From positions 1 through 12,104 of the forward strand of contig FTLJ01001069.1 of the NCBI GenBank assembly GCA_900155495.1: DNA of 12,104 nucleotides, read 5' to 3'. The stretch's first letter is position 1, and the number at the start of each line of letters is the position of its first letter. Below, piece by piece: positions 1 to 11,722 of this stretch. Source of the stretch: Porogramme epimiltina (taxonomy: Eukaryota > Basidiomycota > Agaricomycetes > Polyporales > Polyporaceae). Position numbers and translations under genes: made by a program. A model generated the notes under the pieces. That model saw only the letters and a program-made list of their open reading frames with translations, had not been told where the DNA came from and ran no database searches.

Positions 1-379
1 CGCGTTAGTACCATCAACTTTACTGAACAGTCGCGTAATCCGTCCAATTCCATCCCTATTCGTCAACGGCCATCTACGTGACAGGCGGAATAAATAAGAT
101 TACTCCCCTTACTCCGATACGCAGAAATAAATCTGAAGGGATGCCCTGCAAACAGCACAATACATGACAGATAGTGAGCACTTAGGATGCGCTCTAGAAC
201 CCTATGTTGAAGTTTCAGCCGCGAGGCGTTGCGTTTCGAGAGCGCACACAAATAGATTGAATGCATGAGACGTCGTTCACGGCGTTCACGCCTTCACTCG
301 TTCTTTTCTTAGAAGTTTTTATACTCTGCTATCGTACATGTGACCCGAAGTTTGTGTAGATTGAGGGCCCCAAGAATTT
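1..379. other. No gene recognised
   Basis: A minus-strand frame of 67 codons (63-266) resembles no family and lacks supporting signals. No RNA gene or repeat is seen before the first decamer array. Confidence 0.5.
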
Positions 380-452
380 TGCGCGGACTTGCGCGGAAGT
401 GAGGGCCGCGCACCTCCGCGCAAGTCCGCGCAAGTCCGCGCATGGTGGCGCA
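380..452. repeat. CG-rich decamer array 1, with inverted arms
   Basis: The array has copies of a 10-base unit close to TCCGCGCAAG. Copies at 415-441 run in plus orientation. Copies at 380-397 run in the opposite orientation, giving a perfect 18-base inverted repeat (380-397 against 415-432) around a 17-base spacer. Related CGCGCA pieces continue to about 452. No coding signal is seen. Confidence 0.8.
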
Positions 453-821
453 TGAACGGGCGCTTCAGCGATCACTATTTCCTGGTGTGGTGATGTAGCT
501 TCGAAGTTTATGTATGTATACTCACTCCTAGTGATTTTGTGTAGCTAAGTCGACCATAAAGAGTACATACAGTGATACTGTGAGTCTATGGCCTTATATT
601 GAGGCTTGCATATGGAACATAGCACTGTGTTCAGCACCATGACTCCCGCTCTCAGGCTTCTTGGGCTCATTTGAAACTTTCATGAACTGTATATGCCCTA
701 TTTATACCTAATATGTTTGCAATTTTTCAACGTGTTTACAAAGATATCAATTCAATGAGCACAATGCTTGAATCCACCTGAAAACATAAGCACTCGTGTG
801 CAAGTACCCTCAGGTGGGATT
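453..821. other. No gene recognised (AT-richer spacer)
   Basis: The sequence between arrays 1 and 2 is AT-richer and without long frames. The phrase TATACTCACTCCTAGTGATTTTG (about 518-540) is loosely like a stretch near 6288-6325 that follows array 4, so some flank may belong to the repeat family. The match is weak. Confidence 0.35.
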
Positions 822-1030
822 GTCCGCGCAAGCGCCTGCACTAAACCGCGCACCTGCGCGCAAGCGCCTGCGCGACGGCGCGCAAGTCCGCGCAAGTCCG
901 CGCAAGCGCTTACGCCGCACCGCGCAAGCCGCGCAAGCCTTTACGCTATACCGCGCAAGTCCGCGCACGTCTGCGCATGCCGCGCAAGCGTCTACCCTAC
1001 GCCGCGCAAGTCCGCGCATGCCGCGCAAGA
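822..1030. repeat. CG-rich decamer array 2
   Basis: About 200 bases of degenerate direct copies of CCGCGCAAGT/CCGCGCAAGC, interrupted by short variable segments such as CCTTTACGCTATA before CCGCGCA. The same composite recurs in arrays 3 and 4, so the repeats share a longer ancestral unit and not only the decamer. Several overlapping open frames here (Arg/Ala/Ser-rich) are by-products of the repeat and are not annotated as genes. Confidence 0.85.
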
Positions 1031-1310
1031 GTTTATATTATGCCATGCTTGTCTATGCACATTCCTGTGCAGTGTGCTATTGCGTTCTCGTCTAACTTCA
1101 GCATTGTGCTACAGGAATGCGCATCAATCTGCGGAAGCCAAGGTCACCTCCCGACTTAAATGAATTATTTGCTAAGTTGAGAAGATCTGAGGCACACATA
1201 AAGCACTACAATGTTATAAAATTGATCATCCCTGTTCATAGAAATTGATTGGAAACGATAAATACCCTCGACCTACAGCCAGAAGTTAGAAGGCCGCAAG
1301 GACTCGGCCG

Positions 1311-1390
1311 ACGACTAGCTCGAGATGACTGGGTAGTGCCGGCGCTTAAGCGCAGAGAGCGCGCCGGTTCGAGTCCTGATGTGGCTTTCT
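1311..1390 (+). other. tRNA-like segment with pol III A- and B-box matches (relic or SINE head)
   Basis: TAGCTCGAG followed by GGGTAGTGC (1316-1339) resembles a tRNA D-arm and A box. GGTTCGAGTCC at 1366-1376 matches the B-box consensus exactly, 50 bases downstream. Between them GCGCTTAAGCGC could form an anticodon-like hairpin. The acceptor ends (CGACGAC and TGTGGCT) do not pair and the T-stem has two mismatches, so it is not a working tRNA. A TTTT run follows near 1413. It may be a tRNA relic or the head of a SINE. Confidence 0.4.
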
Positions 1391-1508
1391 CGAAACACGC
1401 GCAGGATTGGGTTTTGTCAACCCTTTGAGAGTATTAATACCACTCGGTAATTATGCTATATATCAATGCACCCAGAAGCACTGACAATTTTGCACGTCCA
1501 CACATGGC

Positions 1509-1630
1509 CACGCAAGCATTTTCGCCGCTGCGCGCAAGTCCGCGCAAGCCTTTCCACTACGCTGCCCATAGCCGCGCAAGGCCGCGCAAGGCCGCGCAAG
1601 TCCGCGCAAGGCCGCGCACCTCCGCGCAAA
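1509..1630. repeat. CG-rich decamer array 3
   Basis: The cleanest array. Six consecutive 10-base units occupy 1571-1630, alternating GCCGCGCAAG and TCCGCGCAAG with slight decay at the end. A composite segment resembling GCAAGCCTTTCCACTACGCT (about 1544-1564) precedes them, matching array 2. The frames through it are not considered coding. Confidence 0.85.
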
Positions 1631-2189
1631 ATTATCCCAGCCCGTAGATTGAACACAAGGTTTCCACGAGATGTGATAGAACTCGTACGAGGACAGGGGG
1701 TACTTCACGTAGGTGAATTGAAAAAGGCCTGACCTGGCGCGCCATCCCGCTCCCTACTCTCCATTTGTGGCAGTCTGTAGGGCCTGGAAATTACCATACC
1801 TAAGCAAATACTCACCGTTTTTCATCTCTCAATTGAACCCGAGATTTCGGGTCGCCGGGGTCGGGCTCTGGGTGCTATAAACAAAAGGCTCCAAGGCTAT
1901 GTCGGGTTGAACTGAACAGAGCTTTATACTGGACCCGAGGGCTTGAGGATTTATCTCCTGGTCGTGACGCTGCAGCATAGTCCTGGTGAACTATGTAAAG
2001 CCCAGCTCATCTGGTTGTCTCTCATATGACTATTCCCAAAGCATGAAGAGTGGGAAAAGGACTGAAACTTACCTCTCCTCAATAGAATATCACGCGTCAC
2101 AATGTGAGTTCAATGACCCATGCACGTATGCTAAGGTTATACATTTGGCAAGTACTAGTGACTGCCCACGTGTGTGGACAGGGCGGGGC
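1631..2189. other. No gene recognised
   Basis: Small palindromic bits are present (ACCCGA...TCGGGT near 1837-1853). The 81-codon plus frame at 1986-2231 resembles nothing I know and runs into the foldback element. No coding, RNA or regulatory call can be supported. Confidence 0.4.
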
Positions 2190-2357
2190 GGGCCATCAGC
2201 AAAAGGTCGGCGTTACAAGTGTGACTTTTAACAACTAATCCTTGCTATTTCGCGCTATTTCGTGCTTGAAAGCACGAAATAGTACGAAATAGCGGGGGAT
2301 AGCTAGGAATAGCCAGTATAAGCAGCATTGGTAATGCGGACCTTTTGCTGATGGCCC
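2190..2357. mobile_element. Foldback/MITE-like element with nested inverted repeats
   Basis: Outer arms of 19 bases are perfect inverted copies (2190-2208 GGGCCATCAGCAAAAGGTC; 2339-2357). The similarity continues inward with mismatches (GGCGTTAC against CGCATTAC). An inner near-palindrome has 24-base arms (2244-2267 and 2270-2293) with two mismatches and a 2-base gap. As RNA, CCTT/GGGGG wobble pairs could extend the inner stem. No transposase is encoded and I see no clear target-site duplication. It fits a small non-autonomous foldback element or a hairpin RNA source. Confidence 0.6.
2244..2293. repeat. Near-perfect palindrome built from 10-base units
   Basis: Each arm holds two tandem copies of a unit like GCTATTTCGC/GCTATTTCGT, so the hairpin is also a direct decamer repeat. 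The two arms differ only at CG versus TA in the middle. It lies near the centre of the larger foldback (2190-2357). Confidence 0.8.
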
Positions 2358-3064
2358 AGTTGTACATGATCCCGACTCGTTCCACGCACAGATGGTCTAG
2401 GCCGCAGAATGCGGGTGGTGCGGTAATTAATCGGTAGGGCTTCGATTCCCGTGTAAAGCCGTTTCATTTTAGCCCCCATGTAGAGGGCTAAGGTAGGCCC
2501 TTGTCGAATCTCTTCCGTGGGTACACCGGTAGCCTCGATGACGGGGATGCACATACCCCGGTACTGAGCTCCCACATAGTGATACAAATGGTTGTCGTAA
2601 GTGGCCGCTATTCAGCCCACTTTCTGTTCAGCTTCTGGATTGAGTTACATACTGCCGCATTACACCCCAGCCTGGCACCTTGCGTGTGGACTTGAGCTTA
2701 CGTGTGGACTTCGGCCCTTCTCAAGAAGGCGGCCCTGGTGCACTTGTGTTGTGAAGGGACGATACGAGTGATGACTGTAAATCAAGGTTCATCAATGTCC
2801 GATTGGGACAACGATATCAAGGCATTTAGGTTTAGAAGGTGGATCGTATGGCGTCTCCAGTGTTCTGGCGAGAGTGCGGCTCCTGGGGCCGGCGAGACAA
2901 GGTTTGCGTTCAACATGAATAACGTTCTAAAGCCGACCAGAAGTATTACCTGTAAGGCCGCCTCTCTAAGGAGCGTGAATATGTGCTGGAAGTGTCGCGA
3001 GCCTTCTCGCGCTCAGCATAACGGGTCTAGTATAGTGGAGACGCGCGTCGTCCTCGTCTCTGCT
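2358..3064. other. Upstream region of the Cdc48-like gene, no gene recognised
   Basis: The 146-codon plus frame at 2702-3142 has no recognisable domain and overlaps the promoter and start codon of the Cdc48-like gene, so it is probably chance. A minus frame at 2303-2587 runs into the foldback element and is likewise unidentified. TTCGATTCC near 2440 is a poor B-box resemblance without a paired A box. Confidence 0.4.
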
Positions 3065-3116
3065 TATAAGCTCGGCTATCTCTTCCCTACTTCACTCCTT
3101 CCACCGCCCACTTCAC
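3065..3116 (+). promoter_or_regulatory. Probable core promoter of the Cdc48-like gene
   Basis: TATAAG at 3065-3070 is followed by a pyrimidine-rich tract from about 3075 to 3116, then a purine-bearing stretch and the ATG at 3130 in a good context (ACATGGCC). TATA plus CT-rich tract is a common arrangement at fungal transcription starts. The spacing of 60 bases to the ATG leaves room for a short leader. A small palindrome (CGCGAG, 4-base loop, CTCGCG, 2996-3011) lies 120-135 bases upstream of the ATG and could be a factor site, but nothing identifies the factor. Confidence 0.5.
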
Positions 3117-3129
3117 GGCAATATACGAC

Positions 3130-5857
<2,728 letters not shown>

Positions 5858-6055
5858 GCCGTTCGTGAGGTTCCCGAGTGCTTTCCGCTTGAGGTTGTAG
5901 TTGAGGGGCTGGAAAGGTTGATATTGGGAGCAGTTGAGAAGCAACGAGAGTGTCTCCGACACTCAGATTGAGTACACAAATCGTCGTATCGAGAGAACAC
6001 ATGTTATGGTACGGTACAATATATGCCAGAGTATACGCCCCCGAGTGTGACACTC

Positions 6056-6192
6056 TGCCGCGCGCACCACGCACGCCACTACACTCTGCCGCGCACAGCT
6101 GCGTATGCCGTGCAAGCCTCTCTACTATACCGCGCATGGCCGCGCATGCCGCGCATGTGGTATAAGTGTGCCGCGCACGCCTGGCGCGCATG
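6056..6192. repeat. CG-rich decamer array 4, downstream of the Cdc48-like gene
   Basis: Degenerate units of CCGCGCATGC/CCGCGCACGC with a composite GCAAGCCTCTCTACTATACC (about 6114-6133) that matches the segments in arrays 2 and 3. More substitutions of CG to TG/CA are seen than in array 3, as expected for an older copy or one exposed to cytosine methylation. It begins about 200 bases after the stop codon of the Cdc48-like gene. Confidence 0.75.
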
Positions 6193-6489
6193 CACCATGT
6201 AGAATTAGTAGATTTGCTTCTGACATCTATATACTATTCCTGCGTAAACTCTATCAACTGTCAAGCATGTAGTAATGGTAGTACAGTATGTACTCACCTC
6301 TCCATTTTGTGGGTGATTATTGTGCATGTATACAGTATATTGATTCTGGTTACTGGGTGTGTGTATCTATTATAGCTATGTTGCTGTCCAAGTGAGTATT
6401 GAATAGTAATAGAGGGCATTCTAATATTCTATTGTGAGTTGGAGGCTAACCACGTCAGATGCCACTGAGTTTGGCAGCACTCAAGGTGA
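6193..6489. other. Spacer between decamer array 4 and the UTP20-like fragment
   Basis: AT-rich sequence with TGTATACAG-like palindromic pieces (about 6326-6336) but no gene, RNA or clear repeat. The 3' limit of the UTP20-like remnant near 6490 is approximate. Confidence 0.4.
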
Positions 6490-8700
6490 GTGCTGCTTAA
6501 CAAACTAAGCTCAGAAACTTGAGTAGAGTGGGCCGTTTTCGGCAGGAACGATTGACTCGGCTGCCTCGGGATCTTGGAAGACGCTTCGTGGCCAGTAAGG
6601 GAGAGGAAGTGTGGGATGTGGTCGCGATTGTGCTTTTTGTCGAGGCACGAACACTCCTCCAGCGTTGAGAGGAGCTGGGTCTCGAACACGATGATGTCGA
6701 ATTGGTCCCGGGACGTAACTTGACTGAATACAAGGTCAGAGAAGTAGAGGTCACCATAGCACGTATACGCACTTGAACCATGGCGTACTTGGCCATCGAA
6801 TGATTCAGTCATCTTTCTAGTGCTGCCAGTATGCAGTGTGCACTCGGATCTCTCCACGGCCTCTCTTCTTCCCATACACCGTCCCCATCGCTATTAGCGC
6901 CGCACTCAACCCAACTAGGTTTATCAGTGTCCCCTATAGACTAAAAAGAGGTATTCTGAACCTCTTGGAACAGAAGTCCCCACGCGAGGTCGTAGAAGCG
7001 GTTCACCAAGACAGCAAGCACTTGCGCTGCAGGCGACCACAACAGTTGCAGGTCGACCTTGAGTTACACTGTTCAATCTTTAGTACCGACGACACTGCCA
7101 AACGTAGATAATGGCGTACCTATGAGTCATTGTCCACATAGATCTGCTCCAACCTGGTCGCCTTCTTTTATGACCATAGGTAACCTTAAGCATATACACA
7201 GTACACGCTCCCGAACCCCTTGAACTCTCTTCCGCTTACAGTGCCTTCTTCAGTAGAGCCGTCATTTCAGAAGAGATGTCAATGATGGGGGAGCCGAAGA
7301 GGCACAGAGTTTGTAGACGCGACGCCTGTGAGTGTGAAAGCAGAGACGGTTTGACATTCTCGTAGAGTCTATTCAGTGGGAGTGTCGCACTTGTGGGGCT
7401 GGAAGTGGAGTTGATGAGATAAATCACTACGACTAAATGGGGGGCATACCTTGCTGTAACGAGCAGCGCTAACCCTTCCAATCTGCGTTCGTACCAGCCA
7501 CACCTATCGACCACACGACTCGTCCAATGGGGGATATCAACTGAGTTCACCCACTGCGCAGTCGGGTGAAGTTCGGAAATGCACCTCATGCAAGTCCCCA
7601 CTAACCAATGACCATGCGGAGTTCGCACACGACGCCTCGTATTCCCTCCGAAGATCTTTGGTATCAAGGATGCGATTGGTTATGTAGACTAGGAGCTTGG
7701 TCAATGAGGGTGTGAACTTTGACAGCTCAACGATATGTTGTAGAAACCAAAACACTCACATTCACTTCGCTTTGTTCCCAGCCCCCGAGCGTTCTCGGCC
7801 CACGTCTGAAGCGTTGTTTCCATGCAATGTCCATCTCGCCCAAGCGCTTCTCCCTCGCAAGCACGGCATGCATCTCAAGGTCTCTGCTAGATGGGTTTCT
7901 AGCAGCTTGTGAGTATTCACCGCGACATACTACGGGAGGGCAAGCATCTTACAACCTCCCCAAGGAAGGTTGGAGAGCGTGCTGGTGAGCTCAAGCCCAA
8001 GCATAAGCCGCTCCCAGGAGTGGTCGAGCACCCGCAGGCCGTGCACCATCCACAATGCTATCATGATGTCGCCTGCCATGAGGGCGCTCATTGCAAACTC
8101 GAATAGGAAGTGGTGCAGCGCATCCGGGAGCAGGAACTCTGCATACTCGGCGAGAGGTGAGCTGAGTTGCTCGTCTGCGGAGGAGGTCAGTCATGCAGAT
8201 GATGAACTACAGAGGAGACATACTAGTCATACGGAATCTTTGACGGACTCAACAGATGACGCTGACTCGAGCTCCAGGATCTGACGCTTTTGTTATTTGT
8301 CCGCACTATTCACTGACTCTGCATATTGCTTCACAATCGCATCCGAGGCCGGAGAGAACTGTTTAAAACCTCCATAGTGGTGAATAAGGGCAGTGAGACA
8401 CATCGAAGATTTGAGGTAATACAAGACAAGAAGTATAGAGTATTTGAGACATAGACTAGAGAAACGACTAGCATTTTCAGAAAGGGAAAGGAACATTAAG
8501 AGTCAAACGTACCTGGCAAGCAGTCACCAATATCCACGCACACGCATCCCCAAGCACACCGCCCGTGCTCTCTGCTGACATCTGTGCTGCATCATCCCTC
8601 AGCGAGATCTTCAACCTCTTCCACATCATACCCCAAACTTCTGCCATAGCGCGCTGAACCTCCGGTATACGGCGTGGCACCGTGAAACGAGCGGGAGGAT
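6490..8700 (-). pseudogene. UTP20: Broken internal fragment of a UTP20-like (DRIM) gene
   Basis: UTP20 is a very large helical-repeat protein of the nucleolar small-subunit processome, needed for 18S rRNA maturation. Reading from 8700 down, remnants appear in family order: P-E-V-Q-R-A-M-A-E-V-W-G (about 8670-8630), L-T-A-L-I-H-H (8397-8377), a stretch ending L-P-W-G-G (to about 7955), R-E-K-R-L-G (about 7855), K-P-S-L-L-S-H-S (about 7350), Q-G-V-R-E-R-V-L (about 7215), a W-R-D-P-S-A-H region (about 6850) and K-H-N-R-D-H-I-P (about 6625). Three GT-AG introns remain: 8512-8456, 8223-8175 and 7449-7399. In-frame stops lie at 8293-8295, 7930-7932, 7236-7238, 7127-7129 and 6941-6943. Frame breaks lie near 8415, 8235, 7875, 7755 and 7610. 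Both gene ends are missing, since the family exceeds 2000 residues. Retained introns mean DNA duplication. The family name rests on remembered motif order, so UTP20 is likely but unproven; the pseudogene state is clear. Confidence 0.68.
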
Positions 8701-9450
8701 CGCCGGGATCAGAGACCTGCGCGAGGCGCTGCCGCCGCCAGAGGGGGGAGAGCTGTGGAGGAGCCAGGCGAGAGTGTGAGAGAGCGGAAGGGGGACGATG
8801 CGGTAGGCATAGTCTGGCAGGTCGCGCGCCCGCTGTGTAGTGTGGCGAACGCTGGGCGGCGGCGGTTGCGGTGTAGCGGGGGAAGGACGAAACGACTTGG
8901 GCCCTTTTGGGCCTTTGGACGGGCACGCACGCTCTGGCGCTGGGAACGGGCCGGCGTTTCTGCGAAGGACGGGTTTCCCAGACTGGCCGGGTTCTGGCCG
9001 GGGCGTGCTGTGTGCGCCAATGGGCTACGTCAATCGTGCGTTTGAGCAGGTATTGTGGCCAAACGATCTTGGAGCATGTGGTCCGGCATATGTTTGGAGC
9101 GTGATAAAGGGATGCGAAACGGTGAGGGCCGGCGTCGAAAGATGACGCGACTGGTGGGTGCAGGCACGAGGGTGGGAACGATGAGCGAAGCTGATTTAGA
9201 CGGAGACTTTGCGACGGAGACGTTCGTGGCAGCGCAGGCAGGGAGAGCAGTTGATGCTTCAGAAGATGATTAATCAAGAGGGCGAAGAACGTTTGGCGGT
9301 CGGAGGCGGCGACCGACGGCGCAGGGCTGTGCGGAAGTTTAAATGGAGAGGGTGGCACAAGGGGAGGAGGTGTGGACGCGGCCCAAGCTTGACGTATTTG
9401 CAGGGTGTGGAGGTGGCGAGTATTAAAATCTTTTGTAGAGAACTTGGGCG
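8700..9450. other. GC-rich spacer between two pseudogenes
   Basis: This interval is GC- and CpG-rich with a strong purine bias on the plus strand. That opens long frames on both strands, including one of 368 codons on the minus strand (8477-9583) that mixes UTP20-like sequence at its end with low-complexity Pro/Ser/Arg sequence. Apart from the 79-codon frame described separately, no domain, RNA gene or repeat is recognised. It may hold decayed 5' exons of the UTP20-like gene or its promoter, but no motif proves this. Confidence 0.4.
9033..9269 (-). other. Unidentified protein-like frame in a GC-rich interval
   Basis: A frame of 79 codons runs from just after a TAA (9270-9272) to a TGA (9030-9032), with no ATG near its start. 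It is rich in Ser, Ala and Pro in its first half (S-S-S-E-A-S-T-A-L-P) and ends in a basic then amphipathic segment (F-R-I-P-L-S-R-S-K-H-M-P-D-H-M-L). It could be the 3' exon or remnant of another minus-strand gene between the MuiA-like and UTP20-like pieces. I do not recognise a family. GC-rich DNA opens long frames by chance, so coding status is doubtful. Confidence 0.25.
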
Positions 9451-10620
9451 ATCGCGGCTGTGGATGTCGTGGTTTTCGTGGGTTCAGCTTAGCTGTGCGT
9501 GGGCTCGTGCACCGTGCGTGCATCAGTGTGGTATGCAACTCGGAGAGCAGTGTCGACACCGAACACACATTCGAGGTTCTCATTCACCAAAATGATCTGC
9601 ACAACGATTCTGTCAGCGAGCAGAACCTCTTGGGAGGTTCGCCGCCGGTCGGTCCTCGCGCTCAACAACGAACAACGTGGGCGGATCCCATGCTACCGAT
9701 CTTGGGGACGCTGAGGAGGTCAAATAGGGTACTTTGACTGGTGTGCACGAATAGGAGGTGGGGCCTACGGGGGTATGACGGCAATTGGTTCCACATGCCT
9801 CCTGCGTGATTTAGTAGCACCTGGGCTGATTGGAGCGAGGGTAAGCAGGGACAGGGTCGGAACGGAGAGACTCTCGAGTGTCTGTGAGCTCGCGTTGCTC
9901 AGAGTAAGGGACACGTTGTTCCACTCTTCGCCGGTAGCTTTCGCAGTAGACCAGGGAAACATCGGGAGAGGTGTGCCCGTCCTCCGTCATTGCGTGCAGG
10001 TCGTACGACGGATGCCAGCTCACGCATCCAATCACTGAGAATCGCAACCCGAGTGAGTGTTACACATCAAAGTGTTTGTGAGCAGTGTGCTTACTACGAT
10101 ACTACATAAGCTGGAACATGACTTCACATTCTCGCCTGGCGACGACGATGGCAACTCATCTGGTCGCCTTGCACTTTCCAACATGGCCTGCCTCGAGGAC
10201 CTGGATCGCGCGGTCCAGCTTGTTCAGGTGTACCTTGAGCCCCACGAATGCCTTTGTGGTGTCCTGCGCGCACTACAATAGACGGCTCATCAGCTCCACG
10301 TCGACGCCTTTATCTTTCACCGGTGACCGTGGCAGTTGCAGCATTGTCGAGCAGCGCAGCCTTGTGCATCTGGCTCTCCGTGTAGCTCCTTGATCTCTTC
10401 TGTCTTCTTCCTATCGTTCCACAGAGCTCCATGCTGTGTACATTTGTTGCAGGATACGTCAAAGACGTGCATGTTGCGGTCGAGACCGTGGACATGGGGA
10501 GACTCGACATTGATGTTGCTCGACATCCAAATCTAGGCGCGTATTTGATCGCTAAGCGCCTGCATGGGCGTGCGGAAGTAGACGCTCACAGACTTGGACC
10601 CTAGGCTGGGGTTGGGATGG
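9450..10620 (-). pseudogene. Broken copy of a fungal MuiA-like (DUF4140/DUF4139) gene
   Basis: Fungal homologs of bacterial mucoidy inhibitor A have an N-terminal DUF4140 part, a coiled-coil middle and a DUF4139 beta-rich part; their cellular role is not established. From 10600 downward: S-V-S-V-Y-F (about 10590), S-S-N-I-N-V-E-S-P then V-F-D-V (10525-10455), E-E-I-K-E-L (about 10415), V-A-I-V-V-A-R-R-E-C-E-V (about 10155-10120), S-W-H-P-S-Y-D-L-H-A (about 10015-9985), T-G-E-E-W-N-N-V-S-L-T-L-S (about 9945-9905), C-V-F-G-V-D-T-A-L-R-V (about 9570-9535) and A-E-P-T-K-T-T-T (about 9488-9465). A likely intron spans roughly 10100-10035. Stops lie at 10273-10275, 10156-10158 and 9489-9491. A frame change separates V-Y-C from A-T-G-E-E-W near 9945. 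No start codon or C-terminus is recognisable. It lies on the same strand as the UTP20-like fragment. Confidence 0.7.
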
Positions 10621-10823
10621 CGCTGATGGCAGTAAGAAACTTTGTTACACAAGCTTATATAATCATTTACAAATGGTAATCGGAAAACGAATTTTATTCC
10701 CACGGGGTTCGTTCGCCGTCACAAGCGCCCTTGCCAAAGCTCTGTCATTAAGAACGATTTCTTCGTAAACTCATCAATCGTAACAGTGTTACTTATGGTG
10801 TAGTGATACTTGCAAGTCCACAT

Positions 10824-11722
10824 CAGTAAAACCTGCACAGCCCTTAACGCTCCTGGGGCGCCTTATTAAGGAGAGATAAGGAGCGATAAGGAGTGTTAAG
10901 GCAGTAAGGACCGCCAGGCGTTAAGGCCATTTTAAGGACTTCATCGGCCGTATGGCGCCCGCCCGCAACTCGGTGGTCTTCGCGTTTTGAAAGGGCAAAA
11001 CGTTGCGCACTGGTGTTCAAACATTTTCGGGTGTCTATGGTTGTGATATGCGCACTCGCACGTACTATTTTCACACAAATAGACACAAAATACATGGGAT
11101 GTATGGCCAAAACTTGTATCTATGTAGCCCCCCTCCCGACGTTGTGCTTGAACGCAAGAAGACGAGAACGGTAATGTTTTGGGTCACACAGAAGGACAGT
11201 GGGGGTGCATAGAACGTATATATACCAGCTATAACAGGATATAATAGCTACAGGGGGTGAGGACGAGGAAAGATGTGCTATGGAGTCACTAGGGGAAGAG
11301 GGTGGGGCGACACGGCGGCTCTCGACATGGGGGAGGGCTCTTGAGGCCGGAGAAAGCACAGGAGAGGTGATCCACGTACTTAATTGTTATCAGAGCCCCC
11401 AAACGTACGCCCCTTGCGCGTAACATGGCATCCTCCTCCAACATGCCGCATTGCTAAGCTTGATTGAGGTCGCAAATCTTCATCCTGTCGGAGGTCTTGT
11501 TTTCGTGTGTAAATGGGAAATAACATGCTATAAACGTGTCGGAAGGCTTCGTGAGTCATTTAAGAGACTTTTTGAGGCAGTGCAAGGGTGTTGGCATGAG
11601 AGGGAACGAAGACGAGCAAAGGGCAGGGAGGGATGAGAAGTAGCGCCCAAATGCGCGCCTTAACGCGCCTTACAATTTCCTGGTAAGGAATTTAAGGGCG
11701 TCAGGACTTGCACGTTTTACTG
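10824..11722. mobile_element. Probable non-autonomous hAT-like DNA element (899 bp)
   Basis: The ends are inverted copies: CAGTAAAACCTGCA at 10824-10837, and 11709-11722, whose complement reads CAGTAAAACGTGCA. Further in, CCCTTAA and TCCT recur at both ends. Subterminal TAAGG/CCTTA motifs cluster at 10841-10937 and 11658-11698. Such clusters are typical transposase-binding regions in hAT elements, and a CAG start is common there. The flanking octamers GTCCACAT and ATGCATAT agree at 5 of 8 positions, which could be a decayed 8-base target duplication. No transposase frame is present inside. The hAT assignment is inference; the inverted ends are seen directly. Confidence 0.55.
10841..10937. repeat. 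Cluster of TAAGG/CCTTA motifs
   Basis: About nine TAAGG or CCTTA pentamers occur in under 100 bases, including TAAGGAG repeats spaced about 10 bases apart (10868-10897) and the palindrome CCTTATTAAGG (10861-10871). A smaller matching cluster is at 11658-11698, near the other end of the inferred element. Confidence 0.65.

Noticed and set aside
768..1163. Overlapping 60-131 codon frames through array 2, and similar ones in array 3
   Set aside because: Arg/Ala/Ser-rich translation appears on both strands because the decamer lacks stops; there is no gene signal.
380..1630. CRISPR array
   Set aside because: The repeats are contiguous decamers without unique spacers of constant length, in a eukaryotic sequence without cas genes.
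2303..2587. A 94-codon minus-strand gene
   Set aside because: No recognised motif, and it extends into the foldback element, so chance is more likely.
7906..7952. GTAAGA...CACAAG read as an intron of the UTP20-like gene
   Set aside because: The sequence itself continues family-like coding (K-M-L-A-L-P, then L-L-E-T-H) interrupted by TAG at 7930-7932, so it is coding sequence with a stop, not an intron.
8477..9583. A 368-codon minus-strand gene
   Set aside because: Only its last 60 or so residues resemble UTP20. The rest is low-complexity sequence from GC-rich DNA, and the MuiA-like frame overlaps its first part in another phase.
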